From a virus: DNA of 36,019 nucleotides. Each line of letters opens with the position of its first letter. Within the stretch, counting starts at the first letter, position 1. Below, piece by piece: positions 28,940 to 36,019 of the stretch. The DNA is taken from positions 1 to 36,019 of the IMG/VR virus record IMGVR_UViG_3300046507_000505; one strand, given 5' to 3'. Both the position numbers and the translations under genes were made by a program. The notes under the pieces are model-generated. The model made no database searches, had not been told where the DNA came from, and saw nothing but the letters and a program-made list of their open reading frames with translations.

Positions 28940-30846
28940 TTGCGGGCCTCCAGTTTTTCGACACGCCTGGCGAGCTTCGCGATGAAGCCCTCAAGCTCTT
29001 GGATGTGCAGCGCGTTGTCCGCGCCCATTTCCACGGCCATGCCGAGGTTGTTGACGGTCAAGCGCTTCTTCGAGCGAGCGCGCTTAGCACTCGATTTCGT
29101 CTCGGTTTCGTCGACGTGGTGCGGTGCCTTCTTCTGCACCCACTGCGCGATCGCGCCTTCGCCGTACGAGCCATCGGCCTTCATCTGCCAGGAGGAATAG
29201 CCCTTGGCGATGTGCAGTGACAGGCCGCGTGTGACGGCCTTGCGCTTGATGTTGAATTTCAGGCGTCGGTCGGAGTAGTTGAACCACTGCGACGCGTTGA
29301 TGATGCCGTTCCAGTTGAAGACGTAAGAGCTATTCGTGTTCTGCCGCTGGATCATGCACATGTCGTCGCCGGCGCCATTGAGGCCGTGCCAGTACATGCC
29401 GCCATTGGTGCCCATGCCCGTAAAGCGGAGTGGGGCGCCGTTCGAGAACGTGTTGTCGGCGGCGGCAAAGTTGGCCGCCGTGACGTGCTGCCACTGGACA
29501 TTCAGGTCGATGTAGCCGGCGACGTTGGTCCCGTGCCCCCAGCGGTGAAGAAACCCTACCGCCGCACTGTTTGATCCGATGTCGTACCAGCTCATGCCGG
29601 TGGCATCGACCACACGCTCGAGGCGCCAATAAACGTTGCCCCAGCCGGTACCGGCAGCGGCGCGCCAGGCGGCCCAGCGCAGGTTGTCGCTGTTGCCCGT
29701 CGCGGCATTGGTTGCCCACGCTTCGAGGCCGCTGCCCTGACCCGTGGCGAGGGTTCCGGCGTTGTTGCCAACACGGCCGTTGAAGATGGGCGCATTGATG
29801 GGGGCCTTCGCATCGAGCGAGGACTGCAATCCGGTGACGTCGCCGATAACGTGCGTGTGCACCTTGGCGGCTTTGCCGTCCAAGGCATCCTGCAGGCCGG
29901 TGACATTCCCGATGATGTGCGAGTGCGAGCTCGCCGCCGCCTGTATGTCGATGCGCACCTGATCCGGTGAGCGCGGCACCATCGGGTCGGTGCCGTTGGC
30001 CGCGCCGGCGAGGAAGTAACCCGCCGGCACCGTGGCCAGGCCGGTACCGCCGCGCGGCACCGGGAAGACGCCGGAGGTGATGTCGCTGGCCGCGTGCTGG
30101 TGAGGCGCCGGCTTGAACGTGCCCGGGACGTTTTGCAGGTTGTTCCAGTCCAGGTAGTAAGCGCCGTCGTTGCCGTCCAACTTATCGGCGTCCAGGCCGT
30201 TGCCGGAGCCGGTGTCGTACTGCGCCGCGCTACGGATGCCCAGGGCAGTCACGAACGCCAGGACAGTGGCTTTCGTCAGCAGCGTCTTCACGAATGCGCT
30301 GGGCGCGCCCGCGCCGAGTCGGTCGTTCAACGCCGCGAGAAGCCCCTTCGGCGTGATGACGCGGGCCGCGTCGGTGCCGGCGATCGTCTCGGCGTCCGTG
30401 GCGAGCTCGACGACGCCCACACGTTCCGTGGTCGCCTGCGGGTTGCTGAAATTCGTGTCGCCGAAGGTGATCTGCGTCGCGTCGATATCGGCGAACTGGA
30501 TATCGATCGCGAGCAGCATGGCCGCCTGGCTCGACTTCTCGACGATCACGTCAGCCTGGCCATACGAGCCCAGCAGCGTTCCGTTGTCCAGGTACAAGCC
30601 GAAGCCTCGGCAGGGGAAGGCATCGGCCGAGGTGTCGCTGATGGTGACGTGGATCGTATTGGGCGAGGTCGCCCCGCCGGCGATGGTGGCGACGCGCTTA
30701 ATCTCCTGGGGAACCGCGTCGCCCGGGGTGAAGGCGGTCGAGGTCAGGCCCGCCATGGCGACCAAGACGGCATTCGTGCCGTTGCCCTGGGCGTTGCGCA
30801 GGGCTGCATAGCCTGCGGCGGTGATCTTGATGGGAAGCGATGCCAT
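28936..30846 (-). CDS. H: tail fibre protein with S74 intramolecular chaperone
   Basis: This is a 636-aa receptor-binding fibre (P2 H about 669 aa). The N-terminal 160 residues match the baseplate-attaching part of P2-type fibres (MASLPIKITAAGYAALRNAQ..., GFGLYLDNGTLLGSYGQ). A middle shaft follows with repeated histidine triads (PHQHAASDIT, SSHSHIIGNVTGLQDALDGKAAKVHTHVIGDVTGLQSSL). The C-terminus is a peptidase S74 chaperone: SDRRLK with the presumed nucleophile Ser near residue 525, then GEGAIAQWVQKKAPHHV and a terminal helix ELEGFIAKLARRVEKLEARK. Such domains trimerise the fibre and cut themselves off. Start overlaps the stop of I (TGATG). Confidence 0.93.
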   Translation of the reverse strand: MASLPIKITAAGYAALRNAQGNGTNAVLVAMAGLTSTAFTPGDAVPQEIKRVATIAGGATSPNTIHVTISDTSADAFPCRGFGLYLDNGTLLGSYGQADVIVEKSSQAAMLLAIDIQFADIDATQITFGDTNFSNPQATTERVGVVELATDAETIAGTDAARVITPKGLLAALNDRLGAGAPSAFVKTLLTKATVLAFVTALGIRSAAQYDTGSGNGLDADKLDGNDGAYYLDWNNLQNVPGTFKPAPHQHAASDITSGVFPVPRGGTGLATVPAGYFLAGAANGTDPMVPRSPDQVRIDIQAAASSHSHIIGNVTGLQDALDGKAAKVHTHVIGDVTGLQSSLDAKAPINAPIFNGRVGNNAGTLATGQGSGLEAWATNAATGNSDNLRWAAWRAAAGTGWGNVYWRLERVVDATGMSWYDIGSNSAAVGFLHRWGHGTNVAGYIDLNVQWQHVTAANFAAADNTFSNGAPLRFTGMGTNGGMYWHGLNGAGDDMCMIQRQNTNSSYVFNWNGIINASQWFNYSDRRLKFNIKRKAVTRGLSLHIAKGYSSWQMKADGSYGEGAIAQWVQKKAPHHVDETETKSSAKRARSKKRLTVNNLGMAVEMGADNALHIQELEGFIAKLARRVEKLEARK

Positions 30847-31391
30847 CAGCTAACTCCGTCGAACGAGAGGCGCGCATACGCAACGGGGCGCGCCCTGGCG
30901 ATGACGCCAAGGCCGCCCATGGCGAGGACGCCCTGGGTGAAAGTGAAGTGGGAGCGGGCCGGCTTGGTGCGGCGGACTTCCGCGATGATGTCGTCGACGA
31001 ACTCGGCCGAGGCTTCCTGGCCGCCCTGGGTAGGCACAGTCAGGATCAGGGTGAAGGTGTGCGGCACGCCCTTGGGCTCGGACTGCCACCATTCGCGGAT
31101 CTCGACGTGGCCACCGAACGACTCCACGACATCGCGAACGGATTTCGCGGTGCCTTTCCGCCGCGCGATGTCGATGGCCGTCTTCACGCGGTTGCGCTTG
31201 ATGACGTCGGACCAGTAGGGCTTCCACGATTCGACGGATAGCGACCAGGCGAGCCACGGCAGCAGATCCGCGGAGATCGTGTCCGGGTTCCATAGGGTGT
31301 CGATCGGCACCGGCAGATCGAGCACGGACAGGCCAACCGCCTCGAGCGCGCGTTCGAGCTCGGTGGCGTTGGGCGGCAAAAGGCTATTCAC
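30846..31391 (-). CDS. I: baseplate/tail protein I
   Basis: This is a 181-aa homologue of P2 gpI (about 176 aa). Typical are MNSLLPPNATELERALEAVG, PVPIDTLWNPDTISADLLPWLAWSLSVESWKPYWSDVIKRNRVKTAIDIARRKGTAKSVRDVVESFGG and the C-terminal RARPVAYARLSFDGVS. It starts with GTG at 31391, overlapping the last codons of J (GGTGAATAG). It forms part of the baseplate wedge with W and J. Confidence 0.95.
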   Translation of the reverse strand: MNSLLPPNATELERALEAVGLSVLDLPVPIDTLWNPDTISADLLPWLAWSLSVESWKPYWSDVIKRNRVKTAIDIARRKGTAKSVRDVVESFGGHVEIREWWQSEPKGVPHTFTLILTVPTQGGQEASAEFVDDIIAEVRRTKPARSHFTFTQGVLAMGGLGVIARARPVAYARLSFDGVS

Positions 31392-32373
31392 CGACGCCTC
31401 GATCGTGCAGGGTGATGCCGGTGCAGAACGCGGCCTGCGTGGGGCCCACGACGATGGTGGCGGCGGGTTCGTTGATGACCACGTTCTGCACGCCGGCGAC
31501 CTGTAGCGCGGCGTACAGGCCCGACATCGTGATGTCGCGGCCCATGCGGCGGGATGCGGCAAGGTAGGCATTGAGGCTGGCCAGCGCGGCGGCCTTCACC
31601 ACGTCCGAGTCGGGGCCGGCGAAGAACCACATATCCGCGTCGAGCAGGAATTCGATGATCTCGGCCGACTGCGTGGTCACGTAATCGGTTAGCGGGCGCA
31701 CGCTCTCGGCGCTCACGGTGCTGTTGACCAGGTTGAGCAGCGCGGCGTCGGCCTGGCCGCTGCCCAAGCGGGACAACACGGAGACGAACACCTGCCCGGG
31801 CCAGGCCGCGGCGTCGAGCGCTGCGGTCATATCGGCGATCAGCTGCGCCGAGGCGCCGTGGCTGGCCAGCACCTGGTTGACGATGGCCTTGATGTCATCG
31901 GGGTCAGGGCTGGTCGCGCTAGCGTCCAGGACATCGCCCGATGCGCTGCGCGCGTGGTAGACGTAGGCGGCTTCCGGTCCCGCTACCGAGAACGACGACG
32001 GCGCGAGGGTGATGCGCTCGCGGAAGTCGTCGTCTTCCTCCATCACCGGGTCAGGGATGCCGTGGTCGGGGTCGGCCGGGGTGATGACCAGGCGGACCAC
32101 GCCCAGGAGCGCGCCCAGGTTGTCCAGGTTGCCCTTGCTGGCATAGGGCAGCATGACCTCGCGCGCGGCATCGTTGATGCGCTGCTTGAGGATCACGACC
32201 TTGTACACGAACGCCTGCAACACCTTGGCGGGCAGGTTCGACTCGAGCGAGGGATCGAACGCCGGCCAGAGGGTCTTGAACTCGGCGGCGAGCTCGGCGT
32301 ATTCCGCCTCGAAGTCCACGACCTCGACGACGTTCGGGAACGGAAGCTTGCTGAGCTGGATTGCGTCCGTCAT
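31384..32373 (-). CDS. J: baseplate assembly protein J
   Basis: This is a 329-aa homologue of P2 gpJ (about 302 aa), the gp6-like baseplate wedge protein. It starts MTDAIQLSKLPFPNVVEVVDFEAEYAELAAEFK and contains LGALLGVVRLVI, DDFRERITLAPSSFSVAGPEAAYVYHARSASGDVLDASATSPDP and the C-terminal ITMSGLYAALQVAGVQNVVINEP. The ATG at 32373 overlaps the stop of W (ATGA); the longer upstream frame is antisense-like within W. Confidence 0.96.
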   Translation of the reverse strand: MTDAIQLSKLPFPNVVEVVDFEAEYAELAAEFKTLWPAFDPSLESNLPAKVLQAFVYKVVILKQRINDAAREVMLPYASKGNLDNLGALLGVVRLVITPADPDHGIPDPVMEEDDDFRERITLAPSSFSVAGPEAAYVYHARSASGDVLDASATSPDPDDIKAIVNQVLASHGASAQLIADMTAALDAAAWPGQVFVSVLSRLGSGQADAALLNLVNSTVSAESVRPLTDYVTTQSAEIIEFLLDADMWFFAGPDSDVVKAAALASLNAYLAASRRMGRDITMSGLYAALQVAGVQNVVINEPAATIVVGPTQAAFCTGITLHDRGVGE

Positions 32374-32729
32374 GCGGCGGTGCCTCCCTGGTTGATGGTG
32401 AGGCGGAAGCTCTGCGCCGCCGCGCTGTCGGTGAGCACGACTTCCAACTGCACGGCAAAGCGGCCCTGCGCGGCATCCACCGCCACGATGGCCACACGCT
32501 TGAGCGTGATGCGGGGTTCCCACCGCCGCAGCGCGGTGGCCACCGCGGCATACATGAGCGTGCGATTCGCCTGGTTCGCCGGTTGGTCGATCATGTCGGG
32601 CAAACGTGAGCCGTAATCCCGGCGTGCGATGCGCGAGCCAAGCGGCGTCCACAGGATGTCGGCGATCGACTGACGCACGTCCTCGATGTCCGAGATCTCG
32701 GCGCCGGTGGTGCGGTCGATACCGGTCAT
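32370..32729 (-). CDS. W: baseplate protein W (gp25-like)
   Basis: This is a 119-aa homologue of P2 gpW (about 115 aa) of the GPW/gp25 family, a core wedge component with lysozyme-like ancestry of T4 gp25. Typical segments are MTGIDRTTGAEISDIEDVRQSIADILWTPLGSRIARRDYGSRLPDMIDQPAN and the C-terminal FRLTINQGGTAA. ATGA overlap with V upstream and with J downstream. Confidence 0.96.
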   Translation of the reverse strand: MTGIDRTTGAEISDIEDVRQSIADILWTPLGSRIARRDYGSRLPDMIDQPANQANRTLMYAAVATALRRWEPRITLKRVAIVAVDAAQGRFAVQLEVVLTDSAAAQSFRLTINQGGTAA

Positions 32730-33310
32730 TGCGGCGGCTTCGTGATGGCGCCCGTTTCCGGGTGCTTGTGCCCCTTGCCGCTGATGCCCGCCGCGATCAC
32801 GTCGGTGTCGCCCGTGATGGTGCCAGCGGCATGGGCATCCGCTTTCATCTCGACGTTCTTGTTCACGGTGAGCGCGCCGTCGATGACGGTATCGCCAGTG
32901 AGCAGGAATCCGCCCGGTGCGGTCATCTCAACGCGGCCGCCGGCGGGGAGCGTGCCACGCAGCACGTGGGCGGCCAGGTCGTACAGGAAAACGGCGCCGT
33001 CGCCGAAGGCGAGCAGCACGTTGTCTTCGGTGGCTCCGTCCGGCACGGGGTGCTTATCGGAAGGGATGCCGGTGAGGACTACGCCGCCGGCGAGGTCGCC
33101 GCCAGGGGAGAGCACGAGCACCTGTTCGCCGACACCGGGGGGAGACCAGTGACGAACCTTCGTGGTGCATGCGCGCAACGACAGCCACGGCAGCGGCGCA
33201 GTAAGGAGTCCTCCGACCTGCACGCGAGCGCGTGCCGGCCGCGTGGTCACCGATTGAACGGTGCCTTTCCGGATGAGGTTTGCCAGGGCTCGGGCAAGGT
33301 CGGAGGACAT
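32726..33310 (-). CDS. V: baseplate spike protein V
   Basis: This is a 194-aa homologue of P2 gpV (about 211 aa), the membrane-piercing central spike. An OB-fold is present near residues 35-95 (ARVQVGGLLTAPLPWLSLRAC..., PPGVGEQVLVLSPGGDLAGGVVLTG), followed by a beta-helix and the C-terminal tip motif GKGHKHPETG, whose HxH binds iron in P2 V. It is the first gene of the tail operon, 45 bases downstream of the Ogr-type palindrome. Confidence 0.96.
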   Translation of the reverse strand: MSSDLARALANLIRKGTVQSVTTRPARARVQVGGLLTAPLPWLSLRACTTKVRHWSPPGVGEQVLVLSPGGDLAGGVVLTGIPSDKHPVPDGATEDNVLLAFGDGAVFLYDLAAHVLRGTLPAGGRVEMTAPGGFLLTGDTVIDGALTVNKNVEMKADAHAAGTITGDTDVIAAGISGKGHKHPETGAITKPPQ

Positions 33311-33354
33311 ACCCGCGAGCTTCGCTGACGTGGTTTTTCAAGGCACGCGGGCGC

Positions 33355-33380
33355 TGTTCTGTACACGCCTCTACAGAACA
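33355..33380 (-). promoter_or_regulatory. Ogr-type late activator box upstream of V
   Basis: Arms and spacer length are identical to the element at 4487-4512: TGTTCTGTA, 8 nt, TACAGAACA. It lies between the stop of S (33386) and the start of V, where P2 has its V promoter. Confidence 0.85.
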
Positions 33381-33385
33381 ACGGA

Positions 33386-33853
33386 TCAGTCGCGAAGGTG
33401 CTGCAGGAGGTGGCTACGCACCATTTCCCGGTCGGCCTCGCTGAAACCGAGCAATTGGCGTCGGGCGTAGCGAACTTCTGGACCATTCGGCGCCACGCGA
33501 TCGCGCAGGCCTTCCTGGTGCACGCGCGCGATGCGCCCGGCCCGGCCGGTGAAGCCCACGGACGCCGCGTTGGCGTCCGCCATGATCTTGAGCCAGCGCG
33601 CGGTGCGAAGCTTCGCGAACATCGAGGCTTGCCGGCGGCGGATAGCTCCACGCTTGCCGCGTAGGCCCTTGCCCGGGCGGCGCGGTGTGAACGGCGTGCC
33701 ATCGGGATTGACCTGGGCCGCGATACGACGCGCCTGCGCCTGGCGAAGATCTCGGCCGACGAGGCGGGAAAGTGCCTTGCGCCCCGACGCGGACAGCTTC
33801 GCCGCTAGCGGGGCAACCCATTCCTCGAGGTGGGTCAGTTCGTCGCCGGCCAT
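33386..33853 (-). CDS. S: tail completion protein S
   Basis: This is a 155-aa homologue of P2 gpS (about 150 aa; phage virion morphogenesis family). It starts MAGDELTHLEEWVAPLAAKLSASGRKALSRLVGRDLRQAQARRIAAQVNPDGTPFTPRRP and continues IRRRQASMFAKLRTARWLKI and FTGRAGRIARVHQEGLRDRV, all typical. It overlaps R by 19 bases and is the last gene of the head/lysis operon. Its stop lies 6 bases before the Ogr box for V. Confidence 0.95.
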   Translation of the reverse strand: MAGDELTHLEEWVAPLAAKLSASGRKALSRLVGRDLRQAQARRIAAQVNPDGTPFTPRRPGKGLRGKRGAIRRRQASMFAKLRTARWLKIMADANAASVGFTGRAGRIARVHQEGLRDRVAPNGPEVRYARRQLLGFSEADREMVRSHLLQHLRD

Positions 33854-34263
33854 GGCCACGTCCCGTCCAGATCCATCGGCGGCGGCACCGGGTGCACGAA
33901 GCTGCCATCCGGCGCCACGCTGACCGGTTCTTCGACGGTTACGGTGATCTGCAGGTCGACCAACTCGGCCGACATCATCTCGACTTCGAAGCGGAAGGCT
34001 TTGTCCATCTTGTCGGGGTTGGCCAGCAACCCGGGCATCTCCACGCGGATCCACTCCAGCACCGCGTGGGCGACCGCATCCACGTCGCCGGCGAAGTCCT
34101 GCACGATCGCAATGGCCTGGTAGCGGTATTCCCAGCCCTTACCGGCGCCGGCGCGCGCCACCACGTCGCCGCTGTCGGCGAAGATGGACGTCTTCTGAGG
34201 GTCCAGCGCGAGCTCACTGGACGAGCCCAGAAGGGCATCGCGAAACGTTTGCAACTTCTTCAT
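33835..34263 (-). CDS. R: tail completion protein R
   Basis: This is a 142-aa homologue of P2 gpR (about 155 aa). It starts MKKLQTFRDALLGSSSELALDPQKTSIFADSG and has the family block YRYQAIAIVQDFAGDVDAVAHAVLEWIRVEMPGLLANPDK and FEVEMMSAELVDLQITVTVEEPV. The ATG at 34263 overlaps the stop of lysB (ATGA); in-frame codons further upstream read through lysB and are rejected. Confidence 0.95.
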   Translation of the reverse strand: MKKLQTFRDALLGSSSELALDPQKTSIFADSGDVVARAGAGKGWEYRYQAIAIVQDFAGDVDAVAHAVLEWIRVEMPGLLANPDKMDKAFRFEVEMMSAELVDLQITVTVEEPVSVAPDGSFVHPVPPPMDLDGTWPWPATN

Positions 34264-34754
34264 GGCGCCGCGCCCGTGTCCGGGTAATGGGAGCGCACCC
34301 ACTCCTGAAGCGCGGTCAGCTGCGCGGCGTTTTCGTGGCAGATGCCGTAGTTGTTGACGATTGTGTCGGCGGCTCGACTGGCTGCAACGGTCGCGCTGGG
34401 CGCATCAGGATCTCCGGTGCGCTGTCCCAGGGGCACACCAAGGGCCGCGGCGTCGTGCAGCCACACAAAGCCGTTAGGCAGCAGATAGCGACGGTCAGTT
34501 TCAGGCGTGACATAGCGCGGAACCTCTTGGCGAATGATGGTGGTAGTGCCCTGGACAACCTGGAGCCGATCGACGTACCTGGTAACGGTCACCACGTCGG
34601 CGCGTGCGGCGCTGGCCTCGAAGTCCGCGGTGACGGCGGCGGCCTTCGCCGTTTCGAGCTCGCCGGCGAGACCGGTCGCAGTGTGGTGCTGCCACCACAG
34701 CGCGCCACACGCGACAACCAAGAGCGTCGCCAGGGCGATGGCTAGGGCCTTCAT
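34260..34754 (-). CDS. lysB: inner-membrane spanin LysB (Rz-like)
   Basis: This 164-aa protein has one N-terminal membrane anchor (KALAIALATLLVVACGALWW) and a periplasmic helical region (GLAGELETAKAAAVTADFEASAARADVVTVTRYVDRLQ), then a conserved end NNYGICHENAAQLTALQEWV. This is the i-spanin that, joined to the outer-membrane lipoprotein encoded inside it, fuses inner and outer membrane at lysis. Its ATG overlaps the stop of the methyltransferase (ATGA), so the methyltransferase has been inserted with coupling on both sides. Confidence 0.93.
   Translation of the reverse strand: MKALAIALATLLVVACGALWWQHHTATGLAGELETAKAAAVTADFEASAARADVVTVTRYVDRLQVVQGTTTIIRQEVPRYVTPETDRRYLLPNGFVWLHDAAALGVPLGQRTGDPDAPSATVAASRAADTIVNNYGICHENAAQLTALQEWVRSHYPDTGAAP
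34316..34513 (-). CDS. lysC: outer-membrane spanin LysC (Rz1-like lipoprotein), embedded in lysB
   Basis: This is a 65-aa lipoprotein encoded in a different frame wholly inside lysB: MSRLKLTVAICCLTALCGC gives a signal peptide with a lipobox ending at Cys19, followed by a Pro-rich mature part (TTPRPLVCPWDSAPEILMRPARPLQPVEPP). The ATG at 34513 has AAGAGGT about eight bases upstream. Nested Rz1 genes of this form are the rule in P2-like phages. Confidence 0.9.
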   Translation of the reverse strand: MSRLKLTVAICCLTALCGCTTPRPLVCPWDSAPEILMRPARPLQPVEPPTQSSTTTASATKTPRS

Positions 34755-35563
34755 GCCGCGGCCCTCAACACGCCCTGGGCGGCGTCGATAAGGCGCGCCT
34801 CGGCGATGCCGGCATTGGTGTCATCGAGCTCAATGCCAATGAACCGGCGACCTTCTAGGAGCGCACCCACGCCGGTCGTGCCGGAGCCGGCGAACGGGTC
34901 CAGAATGACGCCGCCCACCGGGCATGCCTGCACGATGGTGCGCATGAGGTTCGTCGGCTTGCCGGTGATGTGGTGCTTGTCTTTCTGCCGCACTGATTCC
35001 TCGTGGAAGCCCATGAGGAAGGGGATCTCGTCCGGCTCGGCCTCCACGTGATAGCCGGGCAGGTAGGCGAGATCTTCGCGGCGCGGCATCTCGCCGTTGC
35101 TGCCCCACACGGCGAACTCGGCCGCGTTCCGGAACCTTCCCGGTCCGCCCGGGCGCCCGGCGGGCTTCACCCAGGGGAATACGCCGCGCCAGGTGGCGCC
35201 GGCGGCCTGGAGCACGTCTGTGGTCGCGGCAAGCTGCCGCCAGTCGGTGAACAGCACCACCGGTGCGCCTGGCTTGGCCACGCGCAGCGCTTCGGAAAGC
35301 CACAGCGTGCACCACATGGTCCAGCTGCGCTGGTCGCGGTTGTCGCCGCTGAAATTGTGCAGGTCCGGCTGCTTGTGGCTGTCGATGATGTACTTGGTCG
35401 CGGTGTTCTTCTGCGTGCGCGACGTCATGTGCAGCCCGCCACTGGAATACGGCGGATCGGTGATGATGGCGTCGACGCTGTTGTCGGGCAGGCTGCGAAG
35501 TACGTGCAGCGAGTTGCCACGGAGCAGCTGGAACGGGGCGTCGGGGGCAAGGCCATGGTGCAC
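34751..35563 (-). CDS. DNA methyltransferase (DPPY class) inserted in the lysis cassette
   Basis: This is a 270-aa amino-methyltransferase (N6-adenine or N4-cytosine). Catalytic motif IV is DAIITDPPYSSGG (DPPY at 36-39), and the SAM-binding motif I comes near the C-terminus as ILDPFAGSGTTGVGALLEGRRFIGIELD (about 218-247). This permuted order is that of beta-class enzymes. The middle part, HMTSRTQKNTATKYIIDSHKQPDLHNFSGDNRDQ and later HITGKPTNLMRTIVQACPVGG, would include target recognition. The start GTG at 35563 has GGAG eight bases upstream, lying within the endolysin 3' end. No restriction partner is visible, so it is a solitary enzyme, probably protecting late phage DNA from host nucleases. 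Confidence 0.93.
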   Translation of the reverse strand: MHHGLAPDAPFQLLRGNSLHVLRSLPDNSVDAIITDPPYSSGGLHMTSRTQKNTATKYIIDSHKQPDLHNFSGDNRDQRSWTMWCTLWLSEALRVAKPGAPVVLFTDWRQLAATTDVLQAAGATWRGVFPWVKPAGRPGGPGRFRNAAEFAVWGSNGEMPRREDLAYLPGYHVEAEPDEIPFLMGFHEESVRQKDKHHITGKPTNLMRTIVQACPVGGVILDPFAGSGTTGVGALLEGRRFIGIELDDTNAGIAEARLIDAAQGVLRAAA

Positions 35564-35565
35564 GA

Positions 35566-36019
35566 TCAGATCTCCACGCGGTTGAGCACCCAGCCCTGCA
35601 GGAACTGCCGCAGGGTGGGATTGGTTTCGGTTCGGGTGAGGTAGTACTCGGCCTGGGAGCCGTTGAGTCCGCGCAGGAGCGCGGTGGCGCCCAATGGGCC
35701 GCGCCAACGCAGATAGGCTTTCAAGGCATCGATCGTCGCCGGGCCGATGTTGCCGTCGACCTTGAGCGGCGCGTAGCGTGCGCCGGCGACGTTGAAGCCG
35801 TTGAGCCAGCGCTGCAGGAACCGCGAGGCGGTGACCACGCCACAATTAACGCCCGTGTCGACGAGCTCGGCCCCGATGCTCGGATCGATGGCCAGCACCT
35901 GGTCAAAGGCCGGGTCGATCACGAACCGCTTGCGGTAGATGGCCTCGGCGACGGTCCGCGGCAGCGACGCCATCGACCCGGTGTAGCCCCAGGCGCGCGC
36001 CACGGCTTCGGTAATGCCG
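35566..36019 (-). CDS. GH108 endolysin, C-terminal part (joined to 1-134)
   Basis: This is the remaining 144 or so residues of the endolysin whose start lies at 134-132. It begins in the middle of the catalytic domain (RAWGYTGSM after GITEAVA) and runs into the C-terminal region NCGVVTASRFLQRWLNG...VDGNIGPATIDAL, which looks like the peptidoglycan-binding-type tail usual in GH108 lysins. It ends with TGA at 35568-35566. A start within this segment alone (GTG near 36003) would lose the catalytic Glu and is therefore wrong. The downstream methyltransferase GTG begins 3 bases after the stop. Same protein and same confidence as the other part. Confidence 0.93.
   Translation of the reverse strand, partial: GITEAVARAWGYTGSMASLPRTVAEAIYRKRFVIDPAFDQVLAIDPSIGAELVDTGVNCGVVTASRFLQRWLNGFNVAGARYAPLKVDGNIGPATIDALKAYLRWRGPLGATALLRGLNGSQAEYYLTRTETNPTLRQFLQGWVLNRVEI

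Overview
The window is a complete temperate phage genome of the P2 type (Peduoviridae-like, contractile tail), captured as a circle and opened inside the endolysin gene. The first 21 bases are identical to the last 21 bases. Joining the two ends restores an uninterrupted 188-residue GH108 endolysin, so the unique genome is about 35,998 bp. Base composition is GC-rich and protein-coding third positions are strongly G/C. Together with the mix of P2-like late genes, a P4-family integrase, RdgC and HicAB, this suggests a GC-rich gamma- or betaproteobacterial host (Lysobacterales/Xanthomonadales or Burkholderiales). The host call is inference.

Late region, head and lysis (about 1-7.4 kb plus 33.3-36.0 kb across the junction). 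Terminase P and portal Q run rightward. Scaffold O, capsid N, endonuclease M, head completion L, tail X, two holin-type membrane proteins, endolysin, a DNA methyltransferase, the LysB/LysC spanin pair, R and S run leftward. The divergent O/P interval and the interval before V each carry the same perfect inverted repeat (TGTTCTGTA, 8 nt, TACAGAACA). These are very probably the binding boxes of the Ogr late activator, which is encoded at 19443-19778. Late tail region (21.1-33.3 kb, leftward): V, W, J, I, tail fibre with an S74 self-cleaving chaperone, two unrecognised genes, FI, FII, E with a -1 frameshift to E', T, U, D and a small basic RHH-like protein.

Right of portal Q (7.36-11.94 kb) lie a HicAB toxin-antitoxin with its own operator repeats and terminator, a small Cys-rich ORF, a GC-rich non-coding block with a P2-like cos sequence, an unknown membrane-anchored protein, a dense cluster of TATCGCC iterons around an AT-rich core, an attP-like repeat region and a P4-family tyrosine integrase.

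Early/replication region (11.9-20.1 kb, leftward). It starts at a repressor-controlled promoter at about 20.07 kb, whose palindromic operator fills the -35/-10 spacer. It contains an RHH protein, Ogr, small unknown genes, a structured leader with terminators, a 908-residue zinc ribbon/TOPRIM/helicase replication protein of the P4-alpha type, RdgC, small genes and an AlpA-type regulator. No P2 gpA rolling-circle endonuclease is present.

The most notable inference is that a P2-type virion programme is combined with an alpha-type primase-helicase and an iteron-bearing candidate origin at 9.53-9.87 kb. The repressor gene (20116-20538, rightward) is followed by a predicted three-TM membrane protein, a good candidate for a lysogeny-expressed exclusion function.
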